Shown here piece after piece: positions 32,896 through 43,182 of a stretch of 64,000 bases of DNA. The stretch lies in assembly GCA_037355855.1 (NCBI GenBank), contig CM074765.1, forward strand, positions 3,472,001-3,536,000, in the 5' to 3' direction. This DNA is from Pseudo-nitzschia pungens. Lineage: Eukaryota > Bacillariophyta > Bacillariophyceae > Bacillariales > Bacillariaceae. Every line of letters starts with the position of its first letter. The stretch's first letter is position 1. A model generated the notes under the pieces. That model saw only the letters and a list, made by a program, of their open reading frames with translations, was not told the DNA's origin and did no database searches. The translations under genes were made by a program, and so were the position numbers.

Positions 32896-35024
32896 ATGCC
32901 AGAGGACGCATCCGATGCTAGGAGTAGCAGCAGCAGCAGCAGCAGTATCAACGAGGGAATTTCCCATGCCCGTGGTGATTCTTCCATTGCCCAACCTCGG
33001 GAGCACTCGTACTTGGAAGAATCCCACCCGCTCCTGCCCGAAACCGATCCGGGTGCGCTGCCGATCAGCAATCGCAGCAGCAGCAACCTCAGCAGCAACG
33101 GAAACGGCAACGGCAACTCCACGCTGGAACTGGCCGTCCTGGAACTCCACGGAGTCGTTCTGTTTCCGGGATGCACCATTCCGGTCAAGCTCCGCAACCG
33201 GCCCGTGATTCGTTACCTGGGTCAACAGATCCGGTTGTGCCGGACGGATCCCTCGGCGCAGCCGGTGGTGCGGCTCGGGATACTCCCCTTTGCGGAAGAC
33301 GAACAGTTACAACACGAACACGAGCGGAGCAGCGGTGTTGGGCAGCGGGGGCAGCATTCGAGGCAGCGGCAGCGGGTCCTTGGGGCGTGGAGGCCGCGCA
33401 ACCCCTCGTTCGGCGGCAATTCGTTCGGCAACTCCTTTGCAGCACGCCGGCAAACCACCGCCAACAACGCGAACGCGAACACCAGTGGTTTTGGCTACGC
33501 CTCGCGAAGGGAGCTGACGCGGAGGACCGATGAGTTCGACCGCAGCAGCGACGGAGATAGCGACAGCGATGCCGACAGCGATCGCAATCGCGGCGACCGG
33601 CCCGAGGTCCGGGAGGAGGACGTCCACCCGCTCGTCGGCCGGATCGGGACCATTGCCACGGTCAAGCACACGCACGAGCGCACCGGATCGGGTGGCAACG
33701 GCGATGGCCATGGCAACGACAGCGGCAATGGCGATGCCTCGTCGTCGTCGTCGTCGCGGCTCTGGGATCGCTACGAGGACGCCACCGAGCTCGTGCTGAC
33801 CGCCGTTGGGACGAGCCGCTTTCGCATCGTCTCGTTCGTCGGGGGTCCGACCGACAAGCTCTTTGAGGTCGAGGAGCTCCGCGACGAGCCCCTGCCGAGA
33901 CCGTCCGTGCCGGGCCGGTCCCTCCCGGTGGGAAAGCGGGCCCGTGAAAGCGAGAGCGAAGACGAAGACGAACTCCGACCGCGGTCCACGCGCATGCGGA
34001 CCCCGACCGACACTCTGGCCTGGAATTTGTCGCTCCTCACTCCGATTCCGTACTTTGTACACCAAAAATGGACGCCCTGGAGCCTCGTGGAAAGCATCGT
34101 CAAGACCCTGACCAGTCCGCGGGGGAGGCTCATCCTTCCCTCCCTCGGCGGGAAGGACTCCATCGTGGCGAGCGGGAAAAAGCTGGAACGTGAGTCCTTG
34201 GCAATGCAGTGCAGTGCGATGCAGTGCTATATCGTATCATATCGTATCGTATCGAGTTGAGTTGAAATGAGTTGAATCCCCTCGTCGCTAATTCTGCCTC
34301 CTTTCTTTTATTTTTTCGTTGTTTCGCTTTCCTTGCTTCTACAGCCATATCCTTCGCCTACTGGATGGCCAACAACGCCCCCTTCTCAGAGGACGAAAAG
34401 CGGGAGCTCCTGTCCACCAACTCCGTATTGGAGCGCCTGCTCCTGGAGTGGAACAAGGTCCGCGAGTGGACCGACGCCCACACCGAATCCGATCTGTGCT
34501 GTGCGAACTGCGGAGCCCGCCTGTCAAACGCCTCCGCGGTCTTTGCGGTGGGCGGCGCCGAGGGGACCACGTCGGCCTACGTCAACGGACAGGGATTCAT
34601 CCACCAGGTCATCACACTCCGGACCGTCGACCAGAACGAGATTTTACTCCATGGTGACCCGAGCACCGAAAACAGCTACTTTCCGGGATACTGCTGGACG
34701 GTCACCCTCTGTGTGACGTGTTTTTCCCTTCTAGGATGGACATTCGACAAGGTGACAATGCCGGCGCCGCTGATGAGAAGGAGGAGAAGGAATCCCATGT
34801 ACCACGACGATAGTGATGACCATAGCGATGACCATAGCGATGACGGTGACAACAACGACGACGACGACGACGATGACGAGGTGGATACGTTGACCCTTTG
34901 GGAACAATCCTACTCGGCGAACCACGATCCGGACCGTCCCCGCCGCTTTTACGGGTTCTTGTCGTCCAACATCAAACTCAAAACCAGAACTGTTTCGCCG
35001 CCACCGGTGCTAGAGTGGCTTTAA
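32896..35024 (+). CDS. Cereblon homologue (Lon N-terminal-like plus CULT domain)
   Basis: Two exons, 32896-34189 and 34345-35024; the intron 34190-34344 is GTGAGT...ACAG, phase 1. The product is 657 residues. Residues about 75-120 and 240-330 form the split Lon-substrate-binding-like domain (LAVLELHGVVLFPGCTIPVKL, then HPLVGRIGTIATV). The helical part follows (ISFAYWMANNAPFSEDEKRELL), then the CULT domain with zinc ligands CANC and CVTC and the ligand pocket NSYFPGYCWTVTLC...LLGW. Cereblon is the substrate receptor of a CUL4-DDB1 ubiquitin ligase in animals and plants. Of the three pocket tryptophans (human 380, 386, 400), the second and third are present but the first is tyrosine here. Low-complexity insertions (Asn/Gly/Ser, Asp/Ser) lengthen the Lon part, and an Asp/His-rich loop precedes the last strand. 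No leader; cytosolic or nuclear. Confidence 0.9.
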
Positions 35025-35919
35025 GATGATCGATAGAAACAGCAAACTATGTGTGCGTGTGTGCGTGCGTGAGTGCGTATGCACGTACCTACTTTCTGGG
35101 TCGGGAGACGAGACGAGACGAGACAGAGCCACAAAGCGGCAAAGCAACGCGCTCGATCCTCGGACGGTTTCGTTCTGCGCCGTTTCCGCTCCGCTGGGAG
35201 AAGCGGTCTTTTCTCGTGCGCTTGGCATCGAGAGGCAACTCGGAGCAACACCGGCGTCCATTGCACCGCCAGCGGCGGCAGCCGTTCGGTTTCGGATCGG
35301 AGCAACGGTCGGTTCCGGAAAGCGGGCGAGTCCCATCCCCGCTGCTTCGCTTTGCCCGGGCACCGCTGCATCCGCCGATCGGAATCCGAGGCACCGACAG
35401 TACCTCGCGGAATATTGACAGCCCGGCGCGAACGGTTGCTTTTCCTCGCACACGCACACGCACCCGCACTTTTCATAGCAGACCATTGGACGGCAATGAT
35501 GACGCAATCCTGCCACGAATCCATGGAGGAAGGAAGAAAGAAAAGAATGGAGTCGGTCGCTCTGTGTTGCAAATCGCAAATAGTGCGATGGATTGGGTTG
35601 CCGAGTACGATACTCCCTTGTGGACGACTCGCGGTGACAATAGTACGAGCGCAATCATTCGTCATAGTGTGGTGGCAGTGGTATTCATCGGGAAAACACT
35701 GCATCCTGTCACGAACAGGTGCGCACAAGACATAGATCAGCAGATAGAATATTGTACATCAACAGGAACGTTGTGACATTTTTATTTTTTGTTACTATAT
35801 GATTGTTTGGTGCCGAGATCAGAGGTTCGAAGCCAATCTGACGTGAGGCCGACTGCCGTGGAGAGTCGTCACCGTTGCGGCCCACCCCGACATTGCAAAC
35901 CGCACAAAACCGCAATTCC
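35025..35919. other. Convergent 3'-3' region; overlapping open frames but no recognised gene
   Basis: Lies between the stops of the cereblon-like gene (plus) and the PI-kinase-like gene (minus). It is fairly GC-rich at 35130-35420, with several overlapping open frames on both strands up to 241 codons, all Arg/Ser/Pro-rich and with no family motif. GT/GC repeats occur at 35050-35090. Best treated as non-coding or 3' UTR. Confidence 0.5.
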
Positions 35920-37809
35920 TCACATCGATTGGATGGCGTCAAAGTCACGTTGCGAAAGAGCGATGCTGCCGTGCTTCTCTTCTTGCTCTATCATCATGCT
36001 CCTAACCTGTCGTTGCTTGGTCATGGAAGCCCTTAGAAGATCAGCAATGTTGGCCTGTTGGTCCCCTCCGAACTCTTCATCGTCGGAGCTGTCACTGCTG
36101 CTGTAATCGCTCGTGGAATCCGCGTTTTCTATGCTCTCCGTCGTTGGTTTTTTCTTGAAAACCTTTTCGAGTTTGGTCCGCAACTTCTGGAAGAATCGAT
36201 CCCTTGGTTTGCCGTCGGGCTTGGGCTCGAAGGTCATTGCCTCGACGAATTTGTAGTACCCGCTGACCATGCTCTGCTTGACCTCTCGGCGGAAATAAAA
36301 ATGCGCCCACTGGGTCGTAAGCTTTTGCGATATCCACTCGATGACGTGTTTTTCCGAGCGGTTCGACCGGAAGACGTGCTTGCCCCGGAACACCTTGTCA
36401 ACGAACTCGTAGTCGTAGGAGGAGGACATGAGGTGGGCGCAAAACGGAATGATCTGGTTCGAATGCCGGCGCAGGACCAAAAAGGCAGCAAGCATGTCGT
36501 CTTGGAGGTCGTCCATGAGCGTGGTACCGTCTGCAGAGCCAGATTCCTGGTTGTAGCGGTCGACCAGGGCAATCGGCATGGTCAGCCGCGGCATGTCAAA
36601 GTGGACACCCCCGGGGTATTCCATGAGAATGTACCCAAAGTCGATCTGCATCATCTTGGGGTCGCCCTGTAGGTCGCCCACCACCATCATGTTGTCCTCG
36701 TGCCGATCTCGAACCCCGAGGACGAAATTTACAATGTACGATCCAACGAGACTGGGGGCTAGCTTCCGCACGTCGACGTCGTCCCACCCGGTGTTGGTTG
36801 CTTTCTTGGTCTCGCTCGACGGCGGATCATTGGCCGACTCGACCTTTTGACTCAGGTCCAAAAAGTTCTTTCCGGGAACCATTTCCAGATATCCCGCATC
36901 CGACGCGGTGACCAGAACGTTGTAGGCACAGACCGTTGGCGGGGCGCCCAGCTTCCACTCGTGATCGGACGCGGCCCAGATATCCTCGCAGAGGTTCGAG
37001 ACGGAGGTCACCGCCGCGTCGTTGCGAAGATCATCGCCCTGCTTGGCTAGAACGTCCGGTTTGAGCGGGCGATCGGCGCCATCCGCCGAAAAGTATTCGA
37101 TCCACACGGGTTTTCGCTTGGAGGGAAAGATTTTTTTGACCTGCATGCGACCGACTTTTTCGCCGGTAAAGGGATGTTTTACTTCCATCTCCTTGCTGAT
37201 GTATTCCTGGCACACATCTGCCGGGGAGCTCTGCTGCATACCCAGACCTAGATCGATGTTGAGCGATGGTATTCCCCAGTTACCAAGCATACCGCTGGAT
37301 CCATCGCCATTTACGTCCAATTGATACTGGGATACGGATTGGTGGTTCGTGGAGGCCGCGTTGACCATGTTGAGCGCGTTGGTAGCGGGCCGATCAAATC
37401 CCAACCGGGCCTTCGTGCGCTGTTCGAGGCGAGAAATGGGGGGGATCCCACGCATTTTATCGTGATTCGTGTGCAGATATCCTCCCACCGACATTCGGAG
37501 CGCGGAAACCGAACTCGATTCTTCGGCGTCGTCCTCGATGGCCTTCCACAGGACGTCCACGATTTTTTGCACGACCTCTTCCGTGGAGGGTTGGGAATCC
37601 TCCTGGTCCGTGTCGTCTTTGGAATTGGTCTTGTTTTTCGTGGCGTTTCGACACCAATTCAACAGAACCGGAAAGGTCAGGCGGAGTTCGTCGACGGTTG
37701 CCGTTTCGACCCATCGCATCAAATCACGGTTTTCCTTGTCGTGATTGTTGCTGGCAATCGCCTGGGAAAGACGCAGCAGGCCGTCTTTTCTACCGTTCTC
37801 ATCCGTCAT
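35920..37809 (-). CDS. PI3/PI4-kinase-like lipid kinase-domain protein
   Basis: 629 residues from ATG 37809, single exon. The kinase domain lies in the second half: a VCAYNVLVTASDAGYLEMVPG block (matching the region after the ATP lysine), the catalytic loop FVLGVRDRHEDNMMV and the metal site MQIDFGYILMEYPGG, followed by the C-terminal lobe helices (FVDKVFRGKHVFRSNRSEKHVIEWISQKL). These are the signatures of phosphatidylinositol 3/4-kinases. The upstream KKIFPSKRKPVWIEYFSADG resembles the beta-strand region holding the ATP-binding lysine. The kinase unit is small, with a helical N-terminus of about 180 residues and no C2 or FYVE domain. A C-terminal Ser/Asp/Glu acidic stretch precedes a basic helix. 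Lipid versus protein substrate cannot be decided from sequence alone. Confidence 0.82.
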   Translation of the reverse strand: MTDENGRKDGLLRLSQAIASNNHDKENRDLMRWVETATVDELRLTFPVLLNWCRNATKNKTNSKDDTDQEDSQPSTEEVVQKIVDVLWKAIEDDAEESSSVSALRMSVGGYLHTNHDKMRGIPPISRLEQRTKARLGFDRPATNALNMVNAASTNHQSVSQYQLDVNGDGSSGMLGNWGIPSLNIDLGLGMQQSSPADVCQEYISKEMEVKHPFTGEKVGRMQVKKIFPSKRKPVWIEYFSADGADRPLKPDVLAKQGDDLRNDAAVTSVSNLCEDIWAASDHEWKLGAPPTVCAYNVLVTASDAGYLEMVPGKNFLDLSQKVESANDPPSSETKKATNTGWDDVDVRKLAPSLVGSYIVNFVLGVRDRHEDNMMVVGDLQGDPKMMQIDFGYILMEYPGGVHFDMPRLTMPIALVDRYNQESGSADGTTLMDDLQDDMLAAFLVLRRHSNQIIPFCAHLMSSSYDYEFVDKVFRGKHVFRSNRSEKHVIEWISQKLTTQWAHFYFRREVKQSMVSGYYKFVEAMTFEPKPDGKPRDRFFQKLRTKLEKVFKKKPTTESIENADSTSDYSSSDSSDDEEFGGDQQANIADLLRASMTKQRQVRSMMIEQEEKHGSIALSQRDFDAIQSM

Positions 37810-39375
37810 TGTCCTTTCTTTTAATACTGTAGTTTCTTTGGGTGTTTGGTGTTGTAAGTCCCTTCCGTTGTTTCGACATTGGGTTCCACAAACAATAATA
37901 GGTGCGCTTCAGCGTTCTGATGCAAACTACCTACGGTAATGCAAATAACAATAATAATGCAAGATTGGGAATTCCGCGCCTTTGTACGGTAGCTCCGTAC
38001 GAGAACGCGTCCAAATCACATGCGAAAAAAATAGATTTCCTTCGTGGACTCATTTCCGCCCTTCGCAAACCGTCGAATGCGAAATCACACTACTGCCCAT
38101 AGCTGAAAAACCGTTGATTGACATGACAATGGATTTCCGTACAGTACGGGTACGTGTACAAACCGTTGTTCTCGAGATTGTTCTCGAGAATACGGTACAT
38201 ACCGTACCTTCAACCTGATAACCTTTTTTAAGCACTTGTACCTGTAAAAATTCGCTCTCTCTCAATACCAGTAATTACCGTACGTAAGATTACGTACCCC
38301 CCTAATCACCTTGCAGTCCCGATTTTGATTGATGAGATGATGCCGGACAGCGCGGATGTCAGAATTTGTCCGTTATCTTGACAGAGTATTCAATACCGTA
38401 CGCACGGTATGTATCATACTTGTACCGTATGTAAGACTGTCTACAAATAAAGCGCAACGGCTTAGGAACGTTTCTCCAACGCTTCTGCTGTGCCGGAACG
38501 AGACTCGACTGACTCGAAGAGGTCGTCGTGTTACTCGAAGAAGGGAAGCAATCAAGCCTTGGGAGACCAATCAATCAATGAAGAACGTGTTCCGTTGTTA
38601 CTAGTACTAGTAGTACTAGTAGACGGAGGTCATCATGTTATCATCATATATACTTCTTGGACTCAACGACCTGAGCAGTAGTACTCCTGCTGGTGGTGCT
38701 TCTGGTGTCTCCTCTCTGAAGAGGAAATGCTTTCTTGTTGTTGTGAAAGTCTCAATTTCTCTGCCACCAGAAGGAAGCAGCAACAAGAAATGATTTCCCC
38801 ACTGATGAATCACCATCATTGTACAGCAGCAGTTGTTCTTGCTTGTGCTGGTGGTTGCAGCAACAACCAGCACATCATACTGGTACTAGTTGTAGTACTA
38901 CTAGTAGTACTAGTACCTACTAGTACCTACTAGTACTCGCACTACCACTAGTAGTACTAGTATCAGTAATGAGAAGCAACAAGAAGGACTGTCAGGTGCA
39001 GTCTTCTTGTTGAGAAAAGCGCAACAAAGGCAGTAATAAAAACAAGAATATTGATTTGAATGGTGGTATTTCTCATGACACAGACAAGGAGTCTTTGGTA
39101 CTAGCAGAGGAGTGCAAGAATACTGAATGAAATGATGTTCCATAGTACTAGCACCAGCAGTACTAGTACTATGAGGACACACTTCCTGTCTTGTCCTACT
39201 ATATCCATTTGCCTACTACTACACCATCTGCCTGTTGACTGCCTCCTGCCTTACCATTACTACTACTAGTAGTCTTTGATCTGGAATCAATCATGCACCA
39301 AGGAGTCAATAAAATTGAACTTTGTGTTTCTCCTTCTTATAGAAGAATGCTTTTGATTTGGGAACTAGAAGTATT
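37810..39375. other. Intergenic rich in TAGTAC/ACTAGT motifs, left flank of the transposon nest
   Basis: No gene. ACTAGTAGTACTAG-type blocks are dense at 38601-38625, 38880-38965, 39144-39172 and 39258-39275, and GTACCGTA palindromic blocks at 38195-38215 and 38395-38430. The PI-kinase promoter should be in the first few hundred bases. Confidence 0.55.
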
Positions 39376-39587
39376 TGCCGTGCCCTGGAATACAGTCATG
39401 AGCCCACTTGTGATTGGAATATGATCAGCTAGTAGTCTATTTATTGCCAATTGCTACTAGTAGTACAAGGCACTGTTGGAATCAATAGCAGCAATAGACT
39501 AATCAATAGAGCTCACAATTTGCATGTCACTACCATTCTAATCACTAGTAGTAGTACTACTAGTAGTGGAGCTGTTGGGGTATGGCA
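39376..39587 (+). repeat. Solo LTR, diverged, of the same gypsy-like family
   Basis: It starts TGCCGTGC and ends GGGTATGGCA like the 185-bp LTRs of the intact element, with shared blocks GGAATACAGTCA and AATAGAGCTCACAATTTGCAT. It is flanked by the 5-bp duplication GTATT (39371-39375 and 39588-39592), which proves a complete, independent insertion that later lost its internal part. It is 212 bp, 27 bp longer than the young LTR, with TAGTAC-type insertions. Confidence 0.9.
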
Positions 39588-39593
39588 GTATTA
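39573..39593. repeat. Left 21-bp target-site duplication of element copy A
   Basis: TGTTGGGGTATGGCAGTATT plus A, repeated exactly at 49453-49473. It overlaps the 3' end of the solo LTR, so the LTR insertion came first. Confidence 0.9.
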
Positions 39594-40860
39594 ATATTAA
39601 TATACTTATTTAAGTAGGAAAATCCACCGAAGGTGGTTAAAAGCTACTCAGTCTGTAACCAGACTTTATTGTCGCCTCAATCGAAGAGAGGTTAGGCCCC
39701 AAGTTGTAGAACGACGCGTCGCCTCAACCATGGGGGATTATGCCCCAGGTTGTAAGGACGACTATTTTGCAAACGAACCTTGGTAAGAAACAGGGGAAAA
39801 ATGAACCAGTCCAGAGCACAACAGACACTGTACAAGAGACGGGTGACAAGAACGTGAAAGGGAAAGACGCAAGCAAAACTGTCCCTTGAATGCTGCTGTA
39901 AAGCATCAGTAATGCTAGTGGTCAGCTGACACAAGCAAAACCCTGACTACCGGTAGATACATAGTATCTGTAATGCTAGTGGTCAGCGTACAAAAGCAAA
40001 ACTCCTCTCTTAATGCTGGAGTGCAGCATCAGTAATGCGAGTAGTCATCCCCAAACACATTCCTTACCACTGTATGGTACATAAAGTACAGAGCCTACTA
40101 CCAAATTCGGAACAGCTGTCCTCCTGTTCGAACTTAGTAGTAGCCAGCAGAAACACGTAGAGGCAGTGGAGCCTACTACCAAATTCAAATTCGTAACAGC
40201 TGGCCTTCTGTTCGAACTTGAACTTGCTCTCCTGTAGTAGCTTGGAAACAGGGGCTCTAAGTGATAACACTTATGGACCATCAGGGCTGTAGGCTTGAAA
40301 ACAGGTCTCGGCTGTACTGTGGATTGGAGGGGTATATGTTGGTGGTGGAGCGTTAAGTAACATGTACTTAGCAGCTTTGGGGCTTGGGTCAGAAAAACAG
40401 TAGGTCCATAATCGAAAACACTTATGGACTATCAGGGCAGTAGACTTGAAAACAGATGACAGTTGAAGTGTGCATCTGAGAGGGTTATGTAGGTAGGAGA
40501 GCCTTAAGCAAGCTGTACTTAGCGGCTTTGGGGTTTGGGTAAGAAAACAGTAGGACCTTTAGTGAAAACACTTAAAGTCCAGCAGGGCAGTAGAGTTGAA
40601 AACAGATGACAGTTGAAGAATGCATCTGAGAGGTATATGTAGGTAGGAGAGCCTTAAGCGAACTGTACTTAGTGGCTTTGGGGCTTGGGTCAGAAAACAG
40701 TAGGACCATCAGCGAAAACACTTATGGTCCATCAGGGCAGTAGACTTGAAAACAGATGACAGTTGAAGAATGCATCTGAGAGGTATATGTAGGTAGGGGA
40801 GCCTTAAGCAAACTGTACTTAGCGGCTTTGGGGCTTGGGTAAAAAAATAGTAGGACCATA
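39594..40860 (-). mobile_element. 2-kb structured non-coding element, copy A, 3' part
   Basis: The reverse complement matches copy B (44756-46773). Reading on the minus strand, this part holds the end of the 150-bp repeat array, two copies of a GTTCGAACAGAAGG block (about 40085-40225), three ~60-bp hairpin units (about 39885-40035), GAGGCGAC direct repeats (about 39670-39730) and the 3' end with the CCACCTTCGGTGG hairpin (at about 39620-39640). It is interrupted at 40860 by the gypsy-like element and resumes at 48704. Both parts add up to 2016 bp, against 2018 bp for copy B, so it was full length. No protein-coding frame is plausible. Confidence 0.85.
40856..40860. repeat. Left target-site duplication CCATA of the gypsy-like element
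   Basis: CCATA here is repeated at 48699-48703, directly outside the right LTR. The five-base length fits a Ty3/gypsy integrase. Confidence 0.9.
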
Positions 40861-41045
40861 TGCCGTGCACCGGAATACAGTCACGAGTCTACTCGGGACT
40901 GGATTAAGGTTGAGGATAAATTAGCGAGGCGTTGGAATCGCCGATTCCAAATGCCAATCGAAAGCAATAGCAATAGACTAATTGATAGAGCTCACAATTT
41001 GCATATCACTACTACTTTATTCATTAGTAGACCCGGGGTATGGCA
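40861..41045 (+). repeat. Left LTR (185 bp)
   Basis: Starts TGCCGTGCACC and ends GGGGTATGGCA; identical to the right LTR by base-for-base comparison. It is unusually short for a gypsy LTR. Directly after it lies a perfect 14-base palindrome, TGATTTTAAAATCA (41046-41059), where a tRNA primer site would be expected. Confidence 0.95.
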
Positions 41046-41784
41046 TGATTTTAAAATCAAGCTGAGTGCTGATGACCATGAGCAGAAAGAGATCGATCGG
41101 CCAAGGGACCGACGAGATCGAAAGACTGCCGGAAAAATGGAGGCACAGAGACGCAAAACAGGGAGAAGGACATCCGGTGTCTGCAGCACCAAGGAATACC
41201 AACCCCAGCAACAGTTGGCTCCATTACAGGGAGCAACTGAAGCAACAGAGACACCTAAGGACCTAAACAGGACCATGGTCGACAAAGAAATAATCGAATA
41301 AAATGAGTGTCGAAAAAGTGACACATAATCCAGTGAGTGGACTAATTGGACCAACACTGAGTGGATGGACAGACCGAACAGGGGATGCCAACCACAACCG
41401 AAATATACGGATATCCGGAAAGGTATATAATAAATACCCAAACACCACCAATCCCACGGGAAACGGGAAGTGGGACCGGCCCGGTGATTGTTTAAGAGGG
41501 AAGCAACGCCGGAGAACCACGGGAATCGAATCCCACGAAATAAAAACAGAAACAACTCCGGAGAACCACAGGATTCCCGGGAGCTAAAGAGAGAAACAAC
41601 TCCCACCACTGTACAAGCCTGGGAGAAAAATCAGTTATAACACGAGTTATCGCGAGAGCAGTGGAAATCCAGCAAGAAAAACTGGAGGAGCTGAGCAACC
41701 ACTTTTTGCTCAGTTTCAACACAAACAGCAAAGATAACAGAAATAGTGTAACTAGATTAAATAGAATAACCGATTAACCCAACC

Positions 41785-43182
41785 ATGGCGTCTAAAGGAA
41801 CCAAACAGAAACCCTTTACCTTTGCACGAGAGGACTGGCCGGAAGATGCCACCACCGTGAAAATGAGTATCGACTCAGAAAAAGGAGGGGTAGCCTTCAG
41901 TGACTATCTGAAGGTACTCACCGGCACTGAAAGACCGGAACTCTTTATCATCTGGAAAAGAGACTTTGACCAGAAAATTGCTGGCAATGACAAACTCCAA
42001 GGAGACCAGAAACTGGACGTCCTCCAGAGGGTCCTCTCCAACGAGGCACTCTCTATTGTCCAAATGACTCTAGGCCGGTCCTACTACGCCGAACCAGGTC
42101 ACAAGACACACAACAACAAACTGGTCCAAACGAGGATCCAGAAAGTCGCAATAACCGACCTAACCACAGAAGCTCCCGCTGGCACGCCCAAGGAGCCGGT
42201 CGAAGGGAACTCCACCCAGAAAAACGACAAAACCAAACCGACTGCCACGGCAAAATCGGATGAGGAAACAGAGCCCGAGGAACTCGGCGCTCCAATCCCC
42301 AAAAAGAAGGTACCCGATGCCCTCACAAAGTACTACCAATCAGAGGAGTACAAGAAGGATGTCATCGAGGAATGCATGTATGCCCTCAAGCTGAAAGTCT
42401 TCGGCAATGACATGAACGGGAAACGCTCCTACATACTCCTCCGCCGCTTTATGCGGGGGATGCGAGTCGACATGAAACACGGCATCCGAGCCTGGGCCAA
42501 CCGAATGGCCGAACTACAAAGCTACCTACCAGAATGTCTCTGGGAAAGTGGCGCCGCCACAGGAATGGCACCCTCCAGCTTCACTCACGACGAGATGAAG
42601 GAAATTCTGGACACCAGTATGACACACACCCAGAGGGACAAACTGGAACACATTGGATGGGACGTCTTTGCCCACTCCTTCAACACCACCATCGATAAAC
42701 TCGAAAACTTAGAAACCACCATCCGAAACGAAGAAGAACTTCGCAAACGGATCACCGAACTGGAAAAACAAAACGGTGGAACCAAGAAGAACTCCAAGGC
42801 CACTTCTGGGGGAGGAAACAGCAAGTCTCCCAACAAAAAGAAGCGCCCAATGGAGAAGCAACTATGCAAAACGTGTGGCAAGACCCACGCCGGCAAATGC
42901 TGGAAACTAACCGGAGGACCACCCAAAAAGGGAAAATTTGACCGGGAAACCATCAATCTGCTCAAGGAGCATTTTGTGGCAAAAGAAGACTCGGACACCG
43001 AGCAACACTCCAAACCCCACTGGGGAAGGAACCTCTCCAACCACGAGTACTCCTATGTACTGGCCACGGCCCAAGCTGATCATGAAGTCTCTGACGACGA
43101 GATTGATATCTCGGACAGAGAACTCAAGGAGTACAGGAGAAAATACAAGAAAACCTTCAAAAAGAAGGGATCCCACAAATGA
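41785..43182 (+). CDS. gag: Gag polyprotein of the gypsy-like element
   Basis: 465 residues from ATG 41785. The middle section is helical and acidic/basic mixed, as in retroelement capsids (for example GNDMNGKRSYILLRRFMRGMRVDMKHGIRAWANRM). Near residue 360 a variant zinc knuckle is seen: CKTCGKTHAGKC, a C-X2-C-X3-H-X3-C spacing instead of the usual C-X2-C-X4-H-X4-C. It probably packages element RNA into virus-like particles. It ends in TGA at 43180-43182, and the pol frame starts at the very next base in the same reading frame. Confidence 0.88.
   Translation: MASKGTKQKPFTFAREDWPEDATTVKMSIDSEKGGVAFSDYLKVLTGTERPELFIIWKRDFDQKIAGNDKLQGDQKLDVLQRVLSNEALSIVQMTLGRSYYAEPGHKTHNNKLVQTRIQKVAITDLTTEAPAGTPKEPVEGNSTQKNDKTKPTATAKSDEETEPEELGAPIPKKKVPDALTKYYQSEEYKKDVIEECMYALKLKVFGNDMNGKRSYILLRRFMRGMRVDMKHGIRAWANRMAELQSYLPECLWESGAATGMAPSSFTHDEMKEILDTSMTHTQRDKLEHIGWDVFAHSFNTTIDKLENLETTIRNEEELRKRITELEKQNGGTKKNSKATSGGGNSKSPNKKKRPMEKQLCKTCGKTHAGKCWKLTGGPPKKGKFDRETINLLKEHFVAKEDSDTEQHSKPHWGRNLSNHEYSYVLATAQADHEVSDDEIDISDRELKEYRRKYKKTFKKKGSHK

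Noticed and set aside
34690..34740. Possible second intron in the cereblon-like gene (CCCTTCTAG looks like an acceptor)
   Set aside because: The spacing between the zinc cysteines and the pocket tryptophan already equals that of human cereblon without any splice.
35026..35776. Several overlapping frames of 120-240 codons
   Set aside because: No conserved motif, Arg/Ser-rich in all frames; placed in a 3'-3' intergenic region.
40081..40225. RNA polymerase III B box (GTTCGAAC blocks) as proof of a tRNA-derived SINE
   Set aside because: The blocks match only part of the B-box consensus, lie far from the 5' end and are duplicated as part of a longer repeat; no A box was found.
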